A stretch of DNA of 62,021 bases from JAHEIJ01 sp040235565 (GTDB taxonomy: Bacteria; Pseudomonadota; Gammaproteobacteria; UBA6429; Thiohalophilaceae). Location of the stretch: positions 1 through 62,021 of the forward strand of contig JBECLA010000066.1 of the NCBI GenBank assembly GCA_040235565.1, given 5' to 3'. The translations under genes and the position numbers were made by a program. Positions 1 to 8,675 of this stretch are shown here, piece by piece (within the stretch, counting starts at the first letter, position 1; each line of letters opens with the position of its first letter). Below the pieces are notes generated by a model that worked only from the letters and a program-made list of their open reading frames with translations, ran no database searches and was not told the DNA's origin.

Positions 1-1393
1 ACACCATGGTGATGATGCGACTGCCGCCGGGTGTGCCCAGGATTGCCACACCCTGCGTACCTTCAATAAAGGTGGGACTCATACTGGACAACATGCGTTT
101 ACCGGGTGCAATCGCGTTGGCTTCAGCCCCCACCAGACCGTACACGTTGGGAGCACCCGGCCTGGCGGAAAAATCATCCATCTCATCATTCAGTAACACC
201 CCCGTCCCGGGCGGCATGAAGCCGGAACCAAACGGATAGTTAATGCTGAGTGTCGCCGCGACCCGATTTCCCTCTCTATCCAGAATCGAAAAATGTGTCG
301 TGTGGTTGCCTCCACCGGGATCAGCAGCCTGCCCCAGGGTTCGACTCGGGGTGGCCTGGCGCAGGTTGATCGACTGCTGTAATCGGGCCGCATAGGTTTT
401 GTCCGTCAATTGTGCCACCGGCACCGTGACATAATCCGGATCCCCCAGGTACTCCGCCCGATCCCGATAGGCCCGACGCATTGCTTCTACCACTACCTGT
501 TGCCGTTGCAGCGACGTCATGTGATCGAGGCGGTAGCGTTCGAGAATATTCAGCATGGTCACCAGGGCCACACCACCTGAGGATGGCGGTGGGGCCGAGA
601 CAAGGCGGTAATGCCGGTATTGGCCGACAAGGGGGGAACGTTCCATCACCTGGTAGTGGCGAAAATCGCGGGTACTCCAGATCCCGCCCGCGGCCTTGAT
701 CCCGCGAAGCAACCGGTTGGCGACGTGACCGGTATAAAAGCCGGCGCGCCCCTGCCTGGCCAGGGCTTGCAGGGTGTTGGCGAGATCCGTTTGTTTGATG
801 CGATGCTTCAGGGGAGGGACTTCATTATCCAGCAAGAACACGTTCGCCGCCGCCGGCGAGGCCTGTAAGGCCTGAAGGCGAAACTGCGCCATGCGTCGGT
901 AATGCGGCGTGACCGCAAAACCCTCGCGGGCCGCACGGATGGCCGGCGCAAGGCTGCGGGCCAAAGGCAGGCGACCATAATGAGTGGCAATGTGGTCCAG
1001 GGCGGCGGGCTCTCCGGGGATACCCGCCGCCAGGGCTCCATCCACTGAGAGACCGGGGATCACGTTACCTTCCTGATCAAGGTACATGTCACGTCGTGCT
1101 GCCAGCGGTGCCGTTTCCCGTCCATCAACCATCACCTGCTTGCCATCACTGGCGCGATGCAGCAACCAGAAGCCCCCGCCGCCAATCCCGGAACTGTAGG
1201 GCTCCACCACGGCGAGCGTGGCACTGACCGCCACGGCGGCATCAAAAGCATTCCCGCCAGCGTCGAGGATTTCGAAACCGGCTGCCGTGGCAACCGGGTG
1301 TGCCGTGGCGATCGCCGCCTGTGGCGGCAGGGGGCCGGCACTGACGTTCAGCGCCAGTATCAGACCGAAAAAGATAAAAAGCATGCGTTGCAT
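1..1393 (-). CDS. ggt: Gamma-glutamyltransferase, partial (C-terminus beyond left edge)
   Basis: Periplasmic N-terminal nucleophile hydrolase that cleaves glutathione and other gamma-glutamyl compounds. I translated the frame from the ATG at 1393, which follows an AGGTGG ribosome site; 464 codons are present before the window edge. Residues 1 to about 19 look like a signal peptide (hydrophobic stretch ending VSAG). The family region AIATAHPVATAAGFEILDAG follows. The autoprocessing site TTHFS lies at about residues 365-369, the Thr being the family nucleophile, followed by NYPFGSG. So the large subunit and the start of the small subunit are here, and the rest of the small subunit is missing. 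It stands alone behind the terminator of the ferredoxin gene. Family call is firm; substrate preference cannot be read. Confidence 0.93.
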   Translation of the reverse strand, partial: MQRMLFIFFGLILALNVSAGPLPPQAAIATAHPVATAAGFEILDAGGNAFDAAVAVSATLAVVEPYSSGIGGGGFWLLHRASDGKQVMVDGRETAPLAARRDMYLDQEGNVIPGLSVDGALAAGIPGEPAALDHIATHYGRLPLARSLAPAIRAAREGFAVTPHYRRMAQFRLQALQASPAAANVFLLDNEVPPLKHRIKQTDLANTLQALARQGRAGFYTGHVANRLLRGIKAAGGIWSTRDFRHYQVMERSPLVGQYRHYRLVSAPPPSSGGVALVTMLNILERYRLDHMTSLQRQQVVVEAMRRAYRDRAEYLGDPDYVTVPVAQLTDKTYAARLQQSINLRQATPSRTLGQAADPGGGNHTTHFSILDREGNRVAATLSINYPFGSGFMPPGTGVLLNDEMDDFSARPGAPNVYGLVGAEANAIAPGKRMLSSMSPTFIEGTQGVAILGTPGGSRIITMV

Positions 1394-1445
1394 AAACCCC
1401 ACCTTAGCAAAGTCCGGCAAGCCAGGTTATCCCCGCTTGCTCACC

Positions 1446-1471
1446 AATAAAAAAGCCCCGGTCGGGGCTTT
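1446..1471 (-). terminator. Rho-independent terminator after the ferredoxin gene
   Basis: On the minus strand the stem AAGCCCC/GGGGCTT closes a 4-base loop and is followed directly by a T-rich tract (seen as AATAAAAAA on the plus strand). It lies about 20 bases past the yfhL stop and separates that gene from ggt. Confidence 0.85.
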
Positions 1472-1492
1472 ATTATTTATTGCCGGATGATC

Positions 1493-1741
1493 TCAGGCAC
1501 TTTGCAGCAATTGGTATTTATTCATTAACTGGTCTTCGGTTTCTTCATGGTCGGGATCCTTGACGATGCAGTCGACCGGGCAGACTTCAATGCACTGCGG
1601 CTCATCGAAATGCCCCACGCACTCGGTACACAGGTTGGGATCAATTTCATAGATTTCGTCGCCCTGAGATATGGCCCCGTTGGGGCATTCGGGTTCGCAC
1701 ACATCGCAATTAATGCATTCGTCATTGATCAACAGGGACAT
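1493..1741 (-). CDS. yfhL: YfhL-family 2[4Fe-4S] ferredoxin
   Basis: Small cytoplasmic electron carrier of 82 residues. The first cluster motif is C9-x2-C12-x2-C15-x3-C19. The second is C38, C41, C50, C54 with a further Cys at 58; the long insert between its second and third Cys is the hallmark of the YfhL/Allochromatium-type ferredoxins. Close likeness to E. coli YfhL is visible along the length (CINCDVCEPECP, YEIDPNLCTECVGH). It is next to coaD on the same strand with about 64 bases between, a neighbourhood common in gammaproteobacteria. Physiological partner is unknown. Start ATG 1741. Confidence 0.93.
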   Translation of the reverse strand: MSLLINDECINCDVCEPECPNGAISQGDEIYEIDPNLCTECVGHFDEPQCIEVCPVDCIVKDPDHEETEDQLMNKYQLLQSA

Positions 1742-1805
1742 AATGACCTCACACTTGCCAGGTTTTTTTAATAAAGAAACGGCTTCCGCAGTCTGGTTTT
1801 CAATA

Positions 1806-2285
1806 TTAGCGTATTCTGTTATTTAATGCAGCCACGACACCGGCATGCACAAAGGCGGAAACATCGCCCCCCAGGCTGGCAATTTCCCGTACCAGGCTTG
1901 AGGATATAAAAGAAAATTGTTCCGCGGGAGTCAGAAACACGGTTTCCACTTCCGGTGCCAGCTTGCGGTTCATGCTGGCAAGCTGAAATTCATACTCAAA
2001 GTCGGACACCGCCCGCAAGCCACGGATAATAACGCGGGCTTGCTTTTGCTGCATGAAATCGACCAGCAGGGTATCGAAGCCGCAGACCTCGACATTGTCA
2101 CAATCGGTCAGCACTTCCTGTGCCAGGGCCACCCGTTCCTCCAGGGTAAAAACCGGCGCCTTGGCACCGCCGGCGGCAATCGCCACCACCACATGATCAA
2201 ACAGACGACAGGCGCGTTGGATCAGATCCGTATGCCCGTTGGTGATGGGATCAAACGTACCAGGATAGATCGCGGTAATTTTCAT
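1806..2285 (-). CDS. coaD: Phosphopantetheine adenylyltransferase
   Basis: Penultimate step of coenzyme A synthesis: transfers AMP from ATP to 4'-phosphopantetheine. The 159-residue length equals the family norm. The nucleotidyltransferase signature is at the N-terminus (YPGTFDPITNGHTDLI, the T/HxGH element), and the C-terminal ISSSLVREIA motif binds the triphosphate. The middle carries IIRGLRAVSDFEYEFQLASMNR, which is diagnostic of CoaD. It is preceded by rsmD on the same strand with a gap of 33 bases, the usual rsmD-coaD pairing. Confidence 0.97.
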   Translation of the reverse strand: MKITAIYPGTFDPITNGHTDLIQRACRLFDHVVVAIAAGGAKAPVFTLEERVALAQEVLTDCDNVEVCGFDTLLVDFMQQKQARVIIRGLRAVSDFEYEFQLASMNRKLAPEVETVFLTPAEQFSFISSSLVREIASLGGDVSAFVHAGVVAALNNRIR

Positions 2286-2318
2286 CTTTATGAGTGGGGT
2301 AATTGGAGTGTTGGCATT

Positions 2319-2909
2319 CTAGCGACTTTGTTGTGATGAAGCCATGCGCTCTACCAGGTGATAGCCGACCTCGCCTGCCGTCTTGCTGCGTACCACATGC
2401 CAGTTCTGCGGCATATCCGGCAGACCGAGCTTGGCCGATGCTTCGAGGTAGATCCAGGCATGCGCCGCCAACCAGCCGCCCGCTTCCAACTGTTCCATAC
2501 AACGAGCTAACCACTCTGTCTGGTAAGGCGGATCCAGAAAGACCACATCAAACGGCATTGCGGCTCCATCCAGATAGCGCAGGGCATCCGCACGGATCAC
2601 TTCAGCCGAGTCGGCTTGCAGCAAGCTTAGATTTGCCTTGAGTTGTTTGATCACCGCTGGCTGATTATCCACCAGGATCACCTGAGCAGCACCACGTGAC
2701 AGGGCTTCCAGACCCAATGCGCCACTGCCGGCAAACAGATCCAGACAACGGGCACCCGCAATCACCGGTGCGAGCCAGTTAAACAGGGTTTCGCGCACCC
2801 GATCCGGCGTCGGACGCAGACCCGGCACTTCCGGGAAAGATACTTTTCGGCCTCGCCATTGGCCGGCGATAATACGCAACTGGTTTCGCGGTTTACCCAT
2901 ATCGCTCAT
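2319..2909 (-). CDS. rsmD: 16S rRNA (guanine966-N2)-methyltransferase
   Basis: SAM-dependent methyltransferase acting on 16S rRNA G966 in the assembling 30S subunit. 196 residues, normal for RsmD. It shows the N-terminal RIIAGQWRGRKVSFPEVPGLRPT-type segment (residues about 12-32), the SAM-binding CLDLFAGSGALGLEALSRGA and the catalytic DPPY motif (FLDPPYQT). A start at the third-codon ATG (2900) is also possible. The rsmD-coaD order is conserved in many proteobacteria, and the M16 peptidase pair lies just upstream on the same strand. Confidence 0.95.
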   Translation of the reverse strand: MSDMGKPRNQLRIIAGQWRGRKVSFPEVPGLRPTPDRVRETLFNWLAPVIAGARCLDLFAGSGALGLEALSRGAAQVILVDNQPAVIKQLKANLSLLQADSAEVIRADALRYLDGAAMPFDVVFLDPPYQTEWLARCMEQLEAGGWLAAHAWIYLEASAKLGLPDMPQNWHVVRSKTAGEVGYHLVERMASSQQSR

Positions 2910-2972
2910 CCGGCAACGGGCCAGGTTGTCGCGGCAGCGATAGCCCTACCGCGACGACCCTGGTCGCAAACT

Positions 2973-4337
2973 TCATTCTGACTGGTTCTGACCCACGGTG
3001 ACGGTTAATAACCGACCGGGGTCAACACGACGCGAGAAAGCGTCCCTGATGGAGTCCACGGTGACGGCATTCACCTTGCTATTGAAGGTACTCAGGTAAT
3101 CCAGCGGCAAATCATAAAAACCCAGCATGGCGAGATATTCCACAATATCGCGGTTACTGTCGATACGTAACGGGAACCCGCCGGTAATATTCATCTTGGC
3201 ATGCGTCAATTCTTCTTCGCTCGGACCTTGCTCGATAAATTCGCGCAGGGTCTGATCCAGCAGGGTCAGCGCCTGGTCGCGCGAATCATTTTTGGTCTGC
3301 AGACCCATGATAAACGGACCTTCCTGTCGCATGGGCAGGAAATAACTGTAGGCGCTATAGGCCAGTCCATGCTCATCGCGAATGGTTTTCATAATACGTG
3401 AACTGAATCCGCTACCACCGAGAATATGGTTGCCCACGTAGAGATCAAAATAATCGGGATCGCCGCGTTTCATTCCGGGTTGCCCAACCAGAATATGCGT
3501 CTGGGCTGAGGGATAAGCTTTCTCTACCGTTGTGGCCTCGGACAATTCACTGACTTGCGGGACATCCCTGGCGGCTTTACCCTTTGGCAATTTACCGACT
3601 AGTTGTTCCGCCAGTTGCTCGGCGGTATGTTTGTCCAGGGCACCGACGATCGCCACCACGGCGTTTCGCCCCACATAATACTGTTGATAAAACGCCAGCA
3701 GCTCTTCCCGGCTAATTTGCGTAACACTGTCAGTCTCACCAGACGTCGGGGTGGCATAAGGATGCGCCCGATAAAGGGCCTGATAAAACGCCTTGTCTGC
3801 AATCTTTCCCGGTGACTGCAATTGATTCTTGAGGCCAAGCAAAACCTGCTTGCGCACCCGTTCCAGTTCTGTCGGCTCAAAACGCGGCTCATTGATTATG
3901 GCCGCCATGGTCTTCACTGCTTTATTCAACAGCGGGGGCTCAGCCAGGCTGCGTAATTGCAACACGGCCATATCCCGGGCGGTACTGTTACCGCTTTGCG
4001 CCCCCACACTGTCGAAGCGTTCCGCCAGGGCATTGGTATCCCACTCGCCGGCGCCCTGATTTAACATCGTATTGACGATAGCCGCCAGGCCGGCTTTGGC
4101 ATGATCGCGTGCACTCCCGGCATCGAACACAATCCGCACATCGACCATTGGCAATTGGGGTGCCTGCACAAACAGCACCCGCGCACCATTTCGTGTATGC
4201 CAGCTTTCAATCGTCAGGCCATTACTTGTCACCGGTGCCTGGATTGTTTCCCGTGCCGGTCTTTCACCAAGCCACATCGCAACAATCACCAGACCGACGA
4301 GAGTGAGTAGCGCTATGGATTTCTGTAACCGCGTCAT
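2973..4337 (-). CDS. M16 peptidase homologue lacking the zinc motif (non-catalytic partner)
   Basis: 454 residues from the ATG at 4337, chosen because AGGAA lies 5 bases upstream; an ATG at 4361 has no good ribosome site. An N-terminal hydrophobic segment (residues about 6-22) suggests a membrane anchor or uncleaved signal, so the protein is periplasmic. It follows the M16/pitrilysin fold pattern (VDVRIVFDAGSARD, AGLAAIVNTMLNQGAGEWD), but where active members have HxxEH this one reads AAIVNTM, so it cannot bind zinc in the usual way. C-terminal conserved elements (GGSGFSSRIMKTIRDEHGLAYSA-like) are intact. Its gene starts about 30 bases after the active M16 gene ends, so the two probably form a heterodimer, as known for M16B pairs. 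Confidence 0.9.
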   Translation of the reverse strand: MTRLQKSIALLTLVGLVIVAMWLGERPARETIQAPVTSNGLTIESWHTRNGARVLFVQAPQLPMVDVRIVFDAGSARDHAKAGLAAIVNTMLNQGAGEWDTNALAERFDSVGAQSGNSTARDMAVLQLRSLAEPPLLNKAVKTMAAIINEPRFEPTELERVRKQVLLGLKNQLQSPGKIADKAFYQALYRAHPYATPTSGETDSVTQISREELLAFYQQYYVGRNAVVAIVGALDKHTAEQLAEQLVGKLPKGKAARDVPQVSELSEATTVEKAYPSAQTHILVGQPGMKRGDPDYFDLYVGNHILGGSGFSSRIMKTIRDEHGLAYSAYSYFLPMRQEGPFIMGLQTKNDSRDQALTLLDQTLREFIEQGPSEEELTHAKMNITGGFPLRIDSNRDIVEYLAMLGFYDLPLDYLSTFNSKVNAVTVDSIRDAFSRRVDPGRLLTVTVGQNQSE

Positions 4338-4367
4338 ACGTATTCCTGTAGATTCCTGCATCAGTAA

Positions 4368-5720
4368 TTACTCTTTGGCACTGGCCAATGTTTTCTCATT
4401 CAAGGGCTGGGGTTCGAGCACCGCCACCGTCAGGCCATCTTCAACCAGATACTTCCGTGCCACCGCCTGGACTTGTTCCGCGGTAATCGCACGAATCTGT
4501 TCGGGATATTCATCAACCTTGCGCCATCCCAGTCCGGTGGTTTCCAGCATTCCCAGTTGCATGGCCTGATAGAAGACTGAGTCCTGCTCATACACCTCGT
4601 GCGCAACAACCTGTGCCTTGATCCGGGCCAGTTCTTCCTCGCTGACGAGTTCCGTTTTGAGGCGCGCGATCTGTGACGCAATAGCCTGTTGCACCTCCTC
4701 CAGAGTATGGCCCTGTGCGGGTGTGGCATCGATCACCAGCAGATCAGCCTGGCGTGCGAACAGGTCATAACTCACATTTGCCCCCGCCGCAATCTGTTGC
4801 TCCCGCACCAGTTCCCGGGGAAAACGGGCACTGTTACTCCCCCCGAGTATGCCGGCCAGCATTTCCAGCGCATAGGGTTCCCATTCCTCCTTTGCGGTGC
4901 TCAATACCGGCACCTTGTAGCCCATCATCAGGTATGGCAATTCCGCCGGTACCTTGACGGTAATGCGGCGCACCCCGTTCTGCGGCACTTCCTGCCGCGG
5001 TTTGGGAGACTCGACTTCACCTGGCGCGAGCTTGCCGAAGGACTGTTCCGCCAGTTCGAACACCGCCTGTGCCTCGACATCACCGACCACCACCAGCGTC
5101 GCATTATTGGGGGCATACCAATTTTGATACCAGGCATGCAGATCCTCCACCCGGAGGTTTTTCAGATCATTCATCCAGCCAATGATGGGGTTCTGGTAAG
5201 GACTGCTCACAAAGGCTGTGGCATAAAACTGCTCGCGTGTCAGTGCGCGCGGGTTGTCATCGGTGCGCAAACGGCGCTCTTCCATCACTACGGCCAGTTC
5301 TTTACTGAACTCCTCCGCCGGCAAGGTCAGGTTACGCATCCGATCGGCTTCGAGCTTCATGCTGATGGGCAGCCGACTCTTCTCCAATTGCTGGAAATAC
5401 GCAGTGTAATCACGGCCGGTAAAGGCGTTTTCGCTGCCGCCATTTTCCGCGATGATGCGCGAAAATTCGCCGGCCACATATTTGGCCGTACCCTTGAACA
5501 TCATGTGCTCCAGCACATGGGAAATGCCGGTAATTCCGAGGTCCTCGTAACTGGAACCCACCTTGTACCAGACCTGGGATACCACCACCGGGGCACGGTG
5601 ATCTTCCTTCACCAGTACCTGCATCCCGTTGGTGAGTTTCGTCTCATGCACCTGGGCAACACCTGGCAGGGCAACGAGCAACGAAAACCCTGCCAGCCAC
5701 ATCATGGCAAGCTTCAACAT
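4368..5720 (-). CDS. M16 family zinc peptidase, catalytic
   Basis: 450 residues with a Sec signal peptide (residues 1-22, ending GVAQ). The inverted zinc motif HxxEH is present as H68-V-L-E71-H72, and the third zinc ligand is a Glu in VMEERR at about residue 147. ENAFTGRDYTAYF and the C-terminal GGSNSARF segment match the M16B group. First gene of the M16 pair, divergent from ftsY, with 118 bases between them for both promoters. Likely a periplasmic processing peptidase; the substrate is unknown. Similar pairs beside ftsY and rsmD are common in gammaproteobacteria. Confidence 0.93.
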   Translation of the reverse strand: MLKLAMMWLAGFSLLVALPGVAQVHETKLTNGMQVLVKEDHRAPVVVSQVWYKVGSSYEDLGITGISHVLEHMMFKGTAKYVAGEFSRIIAENGGSENAFTGRDYTAYFQQLEKSRLPISMKLEADRMRNLTLPAEEFSKELAVVMEERRLRTDDNPRALTREQFYATAFVSSPYQNPIIGWMNDLKNLRVEDLHAWYQNWYAPNNATLVVVGDVEAQAVFELAEQSFGKLAPGEVESPKPRQEVPQNGVRRITVKVPAELPYLMMGYKVPVLSTAKEEWEPYALEMLAGILGGSNSARFPRELVREQQIAAGANVSYDLFARQADLLVIDATPAQGHTLEEVQQAIASQIARLKTELVSEEELARIKAQVVAHEVYEQDSVFYQAMQLGMLETTGLGWRKVDEYPEQIRAITAEQVQAVARKYLVEDGLTVAVLEPQPLNEKTLASAKE

Positions 5721-5838
5721 TCTGAGATTCCTATTATAAATTATCCTGGGTATTTACTTATCTACCGCAATTGGCAATGGTAGGATAACCTATCTCTGCC
5801 ACAGCCGATGCAGCTTACGCAATACGACCAAGAGAATC

Positions 5839-6828
5839 ATGTTTAGTTTCCGCAAATCCAACACCACCGACCCCGCGTCGGAAACCACAGCGACCACCGA
5901 GAAACGTCGCGGGTTGTTCTCTCGCCTGAAACAGGGGCTGAGCCGTACCCGCACCGGTTTTACTACCGGGTTGGCGGATCTGGCGCTGGGGAAAAAAACC
6001 ATTGATGATGATATCCTGGAAGACATTGAAACGCTGCTGCTGACCGCCGATGTTGGCGTCGAAGCGACGCAACGGATCATCCAGGATCTTACCGATCGCA
6101 TTTCCCGCAAGGAGCTCAAAGACACCCAAGCCCTGTATGGCGCGCTGCAGGATGAATTGCGTCGCATCCTGACACCCTGTGATGTCCCACTGGAAATTTC
6201 ACCCGCCCATAAACCCTACGTTATCCTGATGGTCGGCGTAAACGGGGCCGGGAAAACCACCACCATCGGTAAACTGGCCAAGCGGCTGCAGGCCGAAGGC
6301 CGCTCCGTCATGCTGGCGGCGGGGGATACGTTTCGGGCCGCGGCGGTGGAACAACTCCAGACCTGGGGGGAGCGTAATGCGGTGCCGGTGATTGCCCAGC
6401 AAAGTGGCGCTGACAGCGCTTCGGTGATCTTTGATGCGCTGCAGGCGGCACAATCGCGCCACATCGACGTGCTGATTGCGGATACCGCCGGTCGTTTGCA
6501 TACCCAGTCGAACCTCATGGAAGAACTCAAAAAAGTGAAGCGGGTCATGGGCAAACTCGACGCTTCGGCACCGCATGAGGTTCTGCTGGTCGTGGATGCC
6601 GGTACGGGTCAGAACGCCCTTAATCAGGCCCAGCAATTCAACGCGGCCGTCGGGCTGACAGGCATTGCCCTGACCAAACTGGATGGGACCGCGAAAGGCG
6701 GTGTGATTTTTGCCATTGCCAACAAAATGCAAGTTCCGATACGGTTTATCGGCGTAGGTGAAGCCATTGATGACCTGCGGCCCTTTAATGCGGAAGAATT
6801 TGTTGCAGCCCTGTTTGCCAATGAATAA
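5839..6828 (+). CDS. ftsY: Signal recognition particle receptor FtsY
   Basis: SRP GTPase receptor that docks ribosome-nascent chain-SRP complexes at the inner membrane for SecYEG insertion. 329 residues: a short, charged N-terminal region instead of the long acidic A domain of E. coli, then the N domain (about 30-110) and G domain. GTPase motifs seen: GVNGAGKTTTIGKLA near residue 133 (G1), DTAGRLHTQ (G3), TKLDGTAKGG (G4) and the closing GVGEAIDDLRPF. It opens the conserved ftsY-ftsE-ftsX block. Confidence 0.98.
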   Translation: MFSFRKSNTTDPASETTATTEKRRGLFSRLKQGLSRTRTGFTTGLADLALGKKTIDDDILEDIETLLLTADVGVEATQRIIQDLTDRISRKELKDTQALYGALQDELRRILTPCDVPLEISPAHKPYVILMVGVNGAGKTTTIGKLAKRLQAEGRSVMLAAGDTFRAAAVEQLQTWGERNAVPVIAQQSGADSASVIFDALQAAQSRHIDVLIADTAGRLHTQSNLMEELKKVKRVMGKLDASAPHEVLLVVDAGTGQNALNQAQQFNAAVGLTGIALTKLDGTAKGGVIFAIANKMQVPIRFIGVGEAIDDLRPFNAEEFVAALFANE

Positions 6829-6944
6829 GGTAGCAGGACGAGCACCACAATAATTAGTCTGTCCCGTGCAGAGAAAACGAGCAGGATGCCGAATCCGGGA
6901 GTAGCCATGCAGCGCCCGGTCAGTATTCAAAAATATAATTACAG

Positions 6945-7628
6945 ATGATTCGGTTCACCCATACCAGTAAACGCTACGCCAGTGGCTTTGATGCCCTGCA
7001 AAACGTCAGCTTCCATATGCCCGCGGGACAAATGGCCTTTCTCACCGGCCATTCCGGCGCCGGGAAAAGTACCCTGCTGAAACTGATTGCGTTACTGGAG
7101 CGCAGTTCCCGCGGCCAGATCTTTATCAATGGCCAGAACCTGGCGAAGATTTCACGCCGTCGCATTCCCTACTTTCGCCGCGATATCGGCATTATCTTTC
7201 AGGATCACCAACTCCTGTTTGATCGTACCGTGTTCGACAATGTTGCCCTCCCCCTGATCATCGCGGGACAGTCACAGCGGGAAATCGGCAAACGGGTCCG
7301 TGCCGCCCTCGACAAAGTCGGCTTGCTCGGCAAGGAAAAGCTTTATCCCATCACCCTTTCCGGTGGGGAACAACAGCGGGTCGGCATTGCCCGGGCAGTG
7401 GTCAACAAGCCGCCGCTGTTATTGGCGGACGAACCGACCGGTAATCTGGATCCCGAACTGTCGCGCGATATCATGCAGCTATTTGAAGCGTTCAGTCAGG
7501 TGGGTGTTACGGTACTCATCGCCAGCCATGATCTGGCCCTGATCAATACCCTGCCCTATCGGGTACTGACATTGCGACAAGGACAGCTGATGAATGATAC
7601 GGACCCCTCTTTTAATCATGGCGAGTAA
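6945..7628 (+). CDS. ftsE: Cell division ATP-binding protein FtsE
   Basis: ABC-type ATPase of the FtsEX divisome complex, which controls periplasmic cell-wall hydrolases through FtsX. 227 residues. Walker A GHSGAGKST (about 36-44), the signature LSGGEQQRVGIARA, Walker B LLADEPTGNLD and the switch His in ASHDLAL are all present. It overlaps the ftsX reading frame, implying translational coupling, and lies 116 bases after ftsY. Confidence 0.98.
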   Translation: MIRFTHTSKRYASGFDALQNVSFHMPAGQMAFLTGHSGAGKSTLLKLIALLERSSRGQIFINGQNLAKISRRRIPYFRRDIGIIFQDHQLLFDRTVFDNVALPLIIAGQSQREIGKRVRAALDKVGLLGKEKLYPITLSGGEQQRVGIARAVVNKPPLLLADEPTGNLDPELSRDIMQLFEAFSQVGVTVLIASHDLALINTLPYRVLTLRQGQLMNDTDPSFNHGE

Positions 7629-8595
7629 CAACAGAACAGCCAGACGTGATACCCGCACCCGGCGCGGCCCGGTCACTGTGTCACGAAATTATTTATTGCG
7701 TCACTTGCAAGTGTTTTTCTATAGCCTGGGGGTTCTGAGTCGCAGCCCCTTTGCCACCCTGATGACCACCGCGGTAATTGGCATCGCCCTGGCCTTGCCA
7801 AGCGGACTCCATGTGGTCCTGAAGAACGCCCAGCAACTCAGCGGTGGCTGGGACGGGGCCGCCCAGATTTCCCTGTTTCTGAAACGTTCAGTGGGAGAGG
7901 CCGAAGCCGAGCGGCTTGCCCGACAGATCGAAACGCTGCCACAAGTGGCCGGAGTGACATACATCTCTCGCCGTGAAGCACTGGATGAATTCCAGCGCCT
8001 GTCGGGTTTTGGTGATGCCTTGCAGGCATTGCAGGACAATCCTCTCCCCTCGGTCCTGGTGATTCAACCGGTAGCGACAGAGAATACCCCGGAAGCGACA
8101 GCGGCACTGCTTGAGCATCTGCGCGCCTATCCACCCGTGGATCTCGCCCAACTCGACATGCAATGGGTTAAACGGCTTTATGTCATCATGGAACTGGTCC
8201 GACGTGGTGTGGTGGTACTGGCAATCCTGCTGGCGCTGGCCGTGTTACTGGTGGTGGGCAACACCATCCGTCTGGCGATTCAGAACCGACGCGATGAAAT
8301 TGTGATCATGAAGCTCATCGGCGGTACCGATGCCTTCATTCGCCGGCCGTTTCTCTATACCGGTTTCTGGTATGGGCTGCTCGGCGGTCTAATCGCCTGG
8401 GTACTGGTGAGCCTGTCCTTGTCGATTCTCGCTGATCCGGTTGAGCGCCTTGCCGGCCTCTACCAGAGTCGTTTTGCACTCAGCGGCCTGGATCTTGCCT
8501 CCATGCTGATGTTACTGGGAGCAAGTGTCCTGCTGGGACTCACCGGGTCCTGGCTCGCCGTGGGACGCCATTTGCGCGACATCGAGCCAAGTTGA
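7594..8595 (+). CDS. ftsX: Cell division protein FtsX
   Basis: Membrane partner of FtsE. 333 residues from ATG 7594 (AAGGA about 11 bases upstream); an in-frame ATG at 7618 would give a 325-residue protein and only 11 bases of overlap with ftsE. Layout: basic cytoplasmic tail, first membrane helix (about residues 50-72), a periplasmic domain of about 100 residues, then three helices (about 195-220, 245-265, 300-320) in the usual FtsX arrangement, ending GRHLRDIEPS. The motif NTIRLAIQNRRDEIVIMKLIG after helix two is typical. Confidence 0.96.
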   Translation: MIRTPLLIMASNNRTARRDTRTRRGPVTVSRNYLLRHLQVFFYSLGVLSRSPFATLMTTAVIGIALALPSGLHVVLKNAQQLSGGWDGAAQISLFLKRSVGEAEAERLARQIETLPQVAGVTYISRREALDEFQRLSGFGDALQALQDNPLPSVLVIQPVATENTPEATAALLEHLRAYPPVDLAQLDMQWVKRLYVIMELVRRGVVVLAILLALAVLLVVGNTIRLAIQNRRDEIVIMKLIGGTDAFIRRPFLYTGFWYGLLGGLIAWVLVSLSLSILADPVERLAGLYQSRFALSGLDLASMLMLLGASVLLGLTGSWLAVGRHLRDIEPS

Positions 8596-8675
8596 GTGAC
8601 AAAATGGCTGAGGAATCTGGATTAAGCGCCTTTTTTTACTGAAAATTTTTAGCTTTTGGCCGCTAACTCCTTTAT

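Noticed and set aside
4689..5783. 364-codon plus-strand frame opposite the catalytic M16 gene
   Set aside because: Antisense shadow: the minus strand shows a complete signal peptide and HxxEH zinc peptidase; the plus translation resembles nothing.
6199..6930. 243-codon minus-strand frame over ftsY
   Set aside because: Shadow of ftsY; no recognisable protein features.
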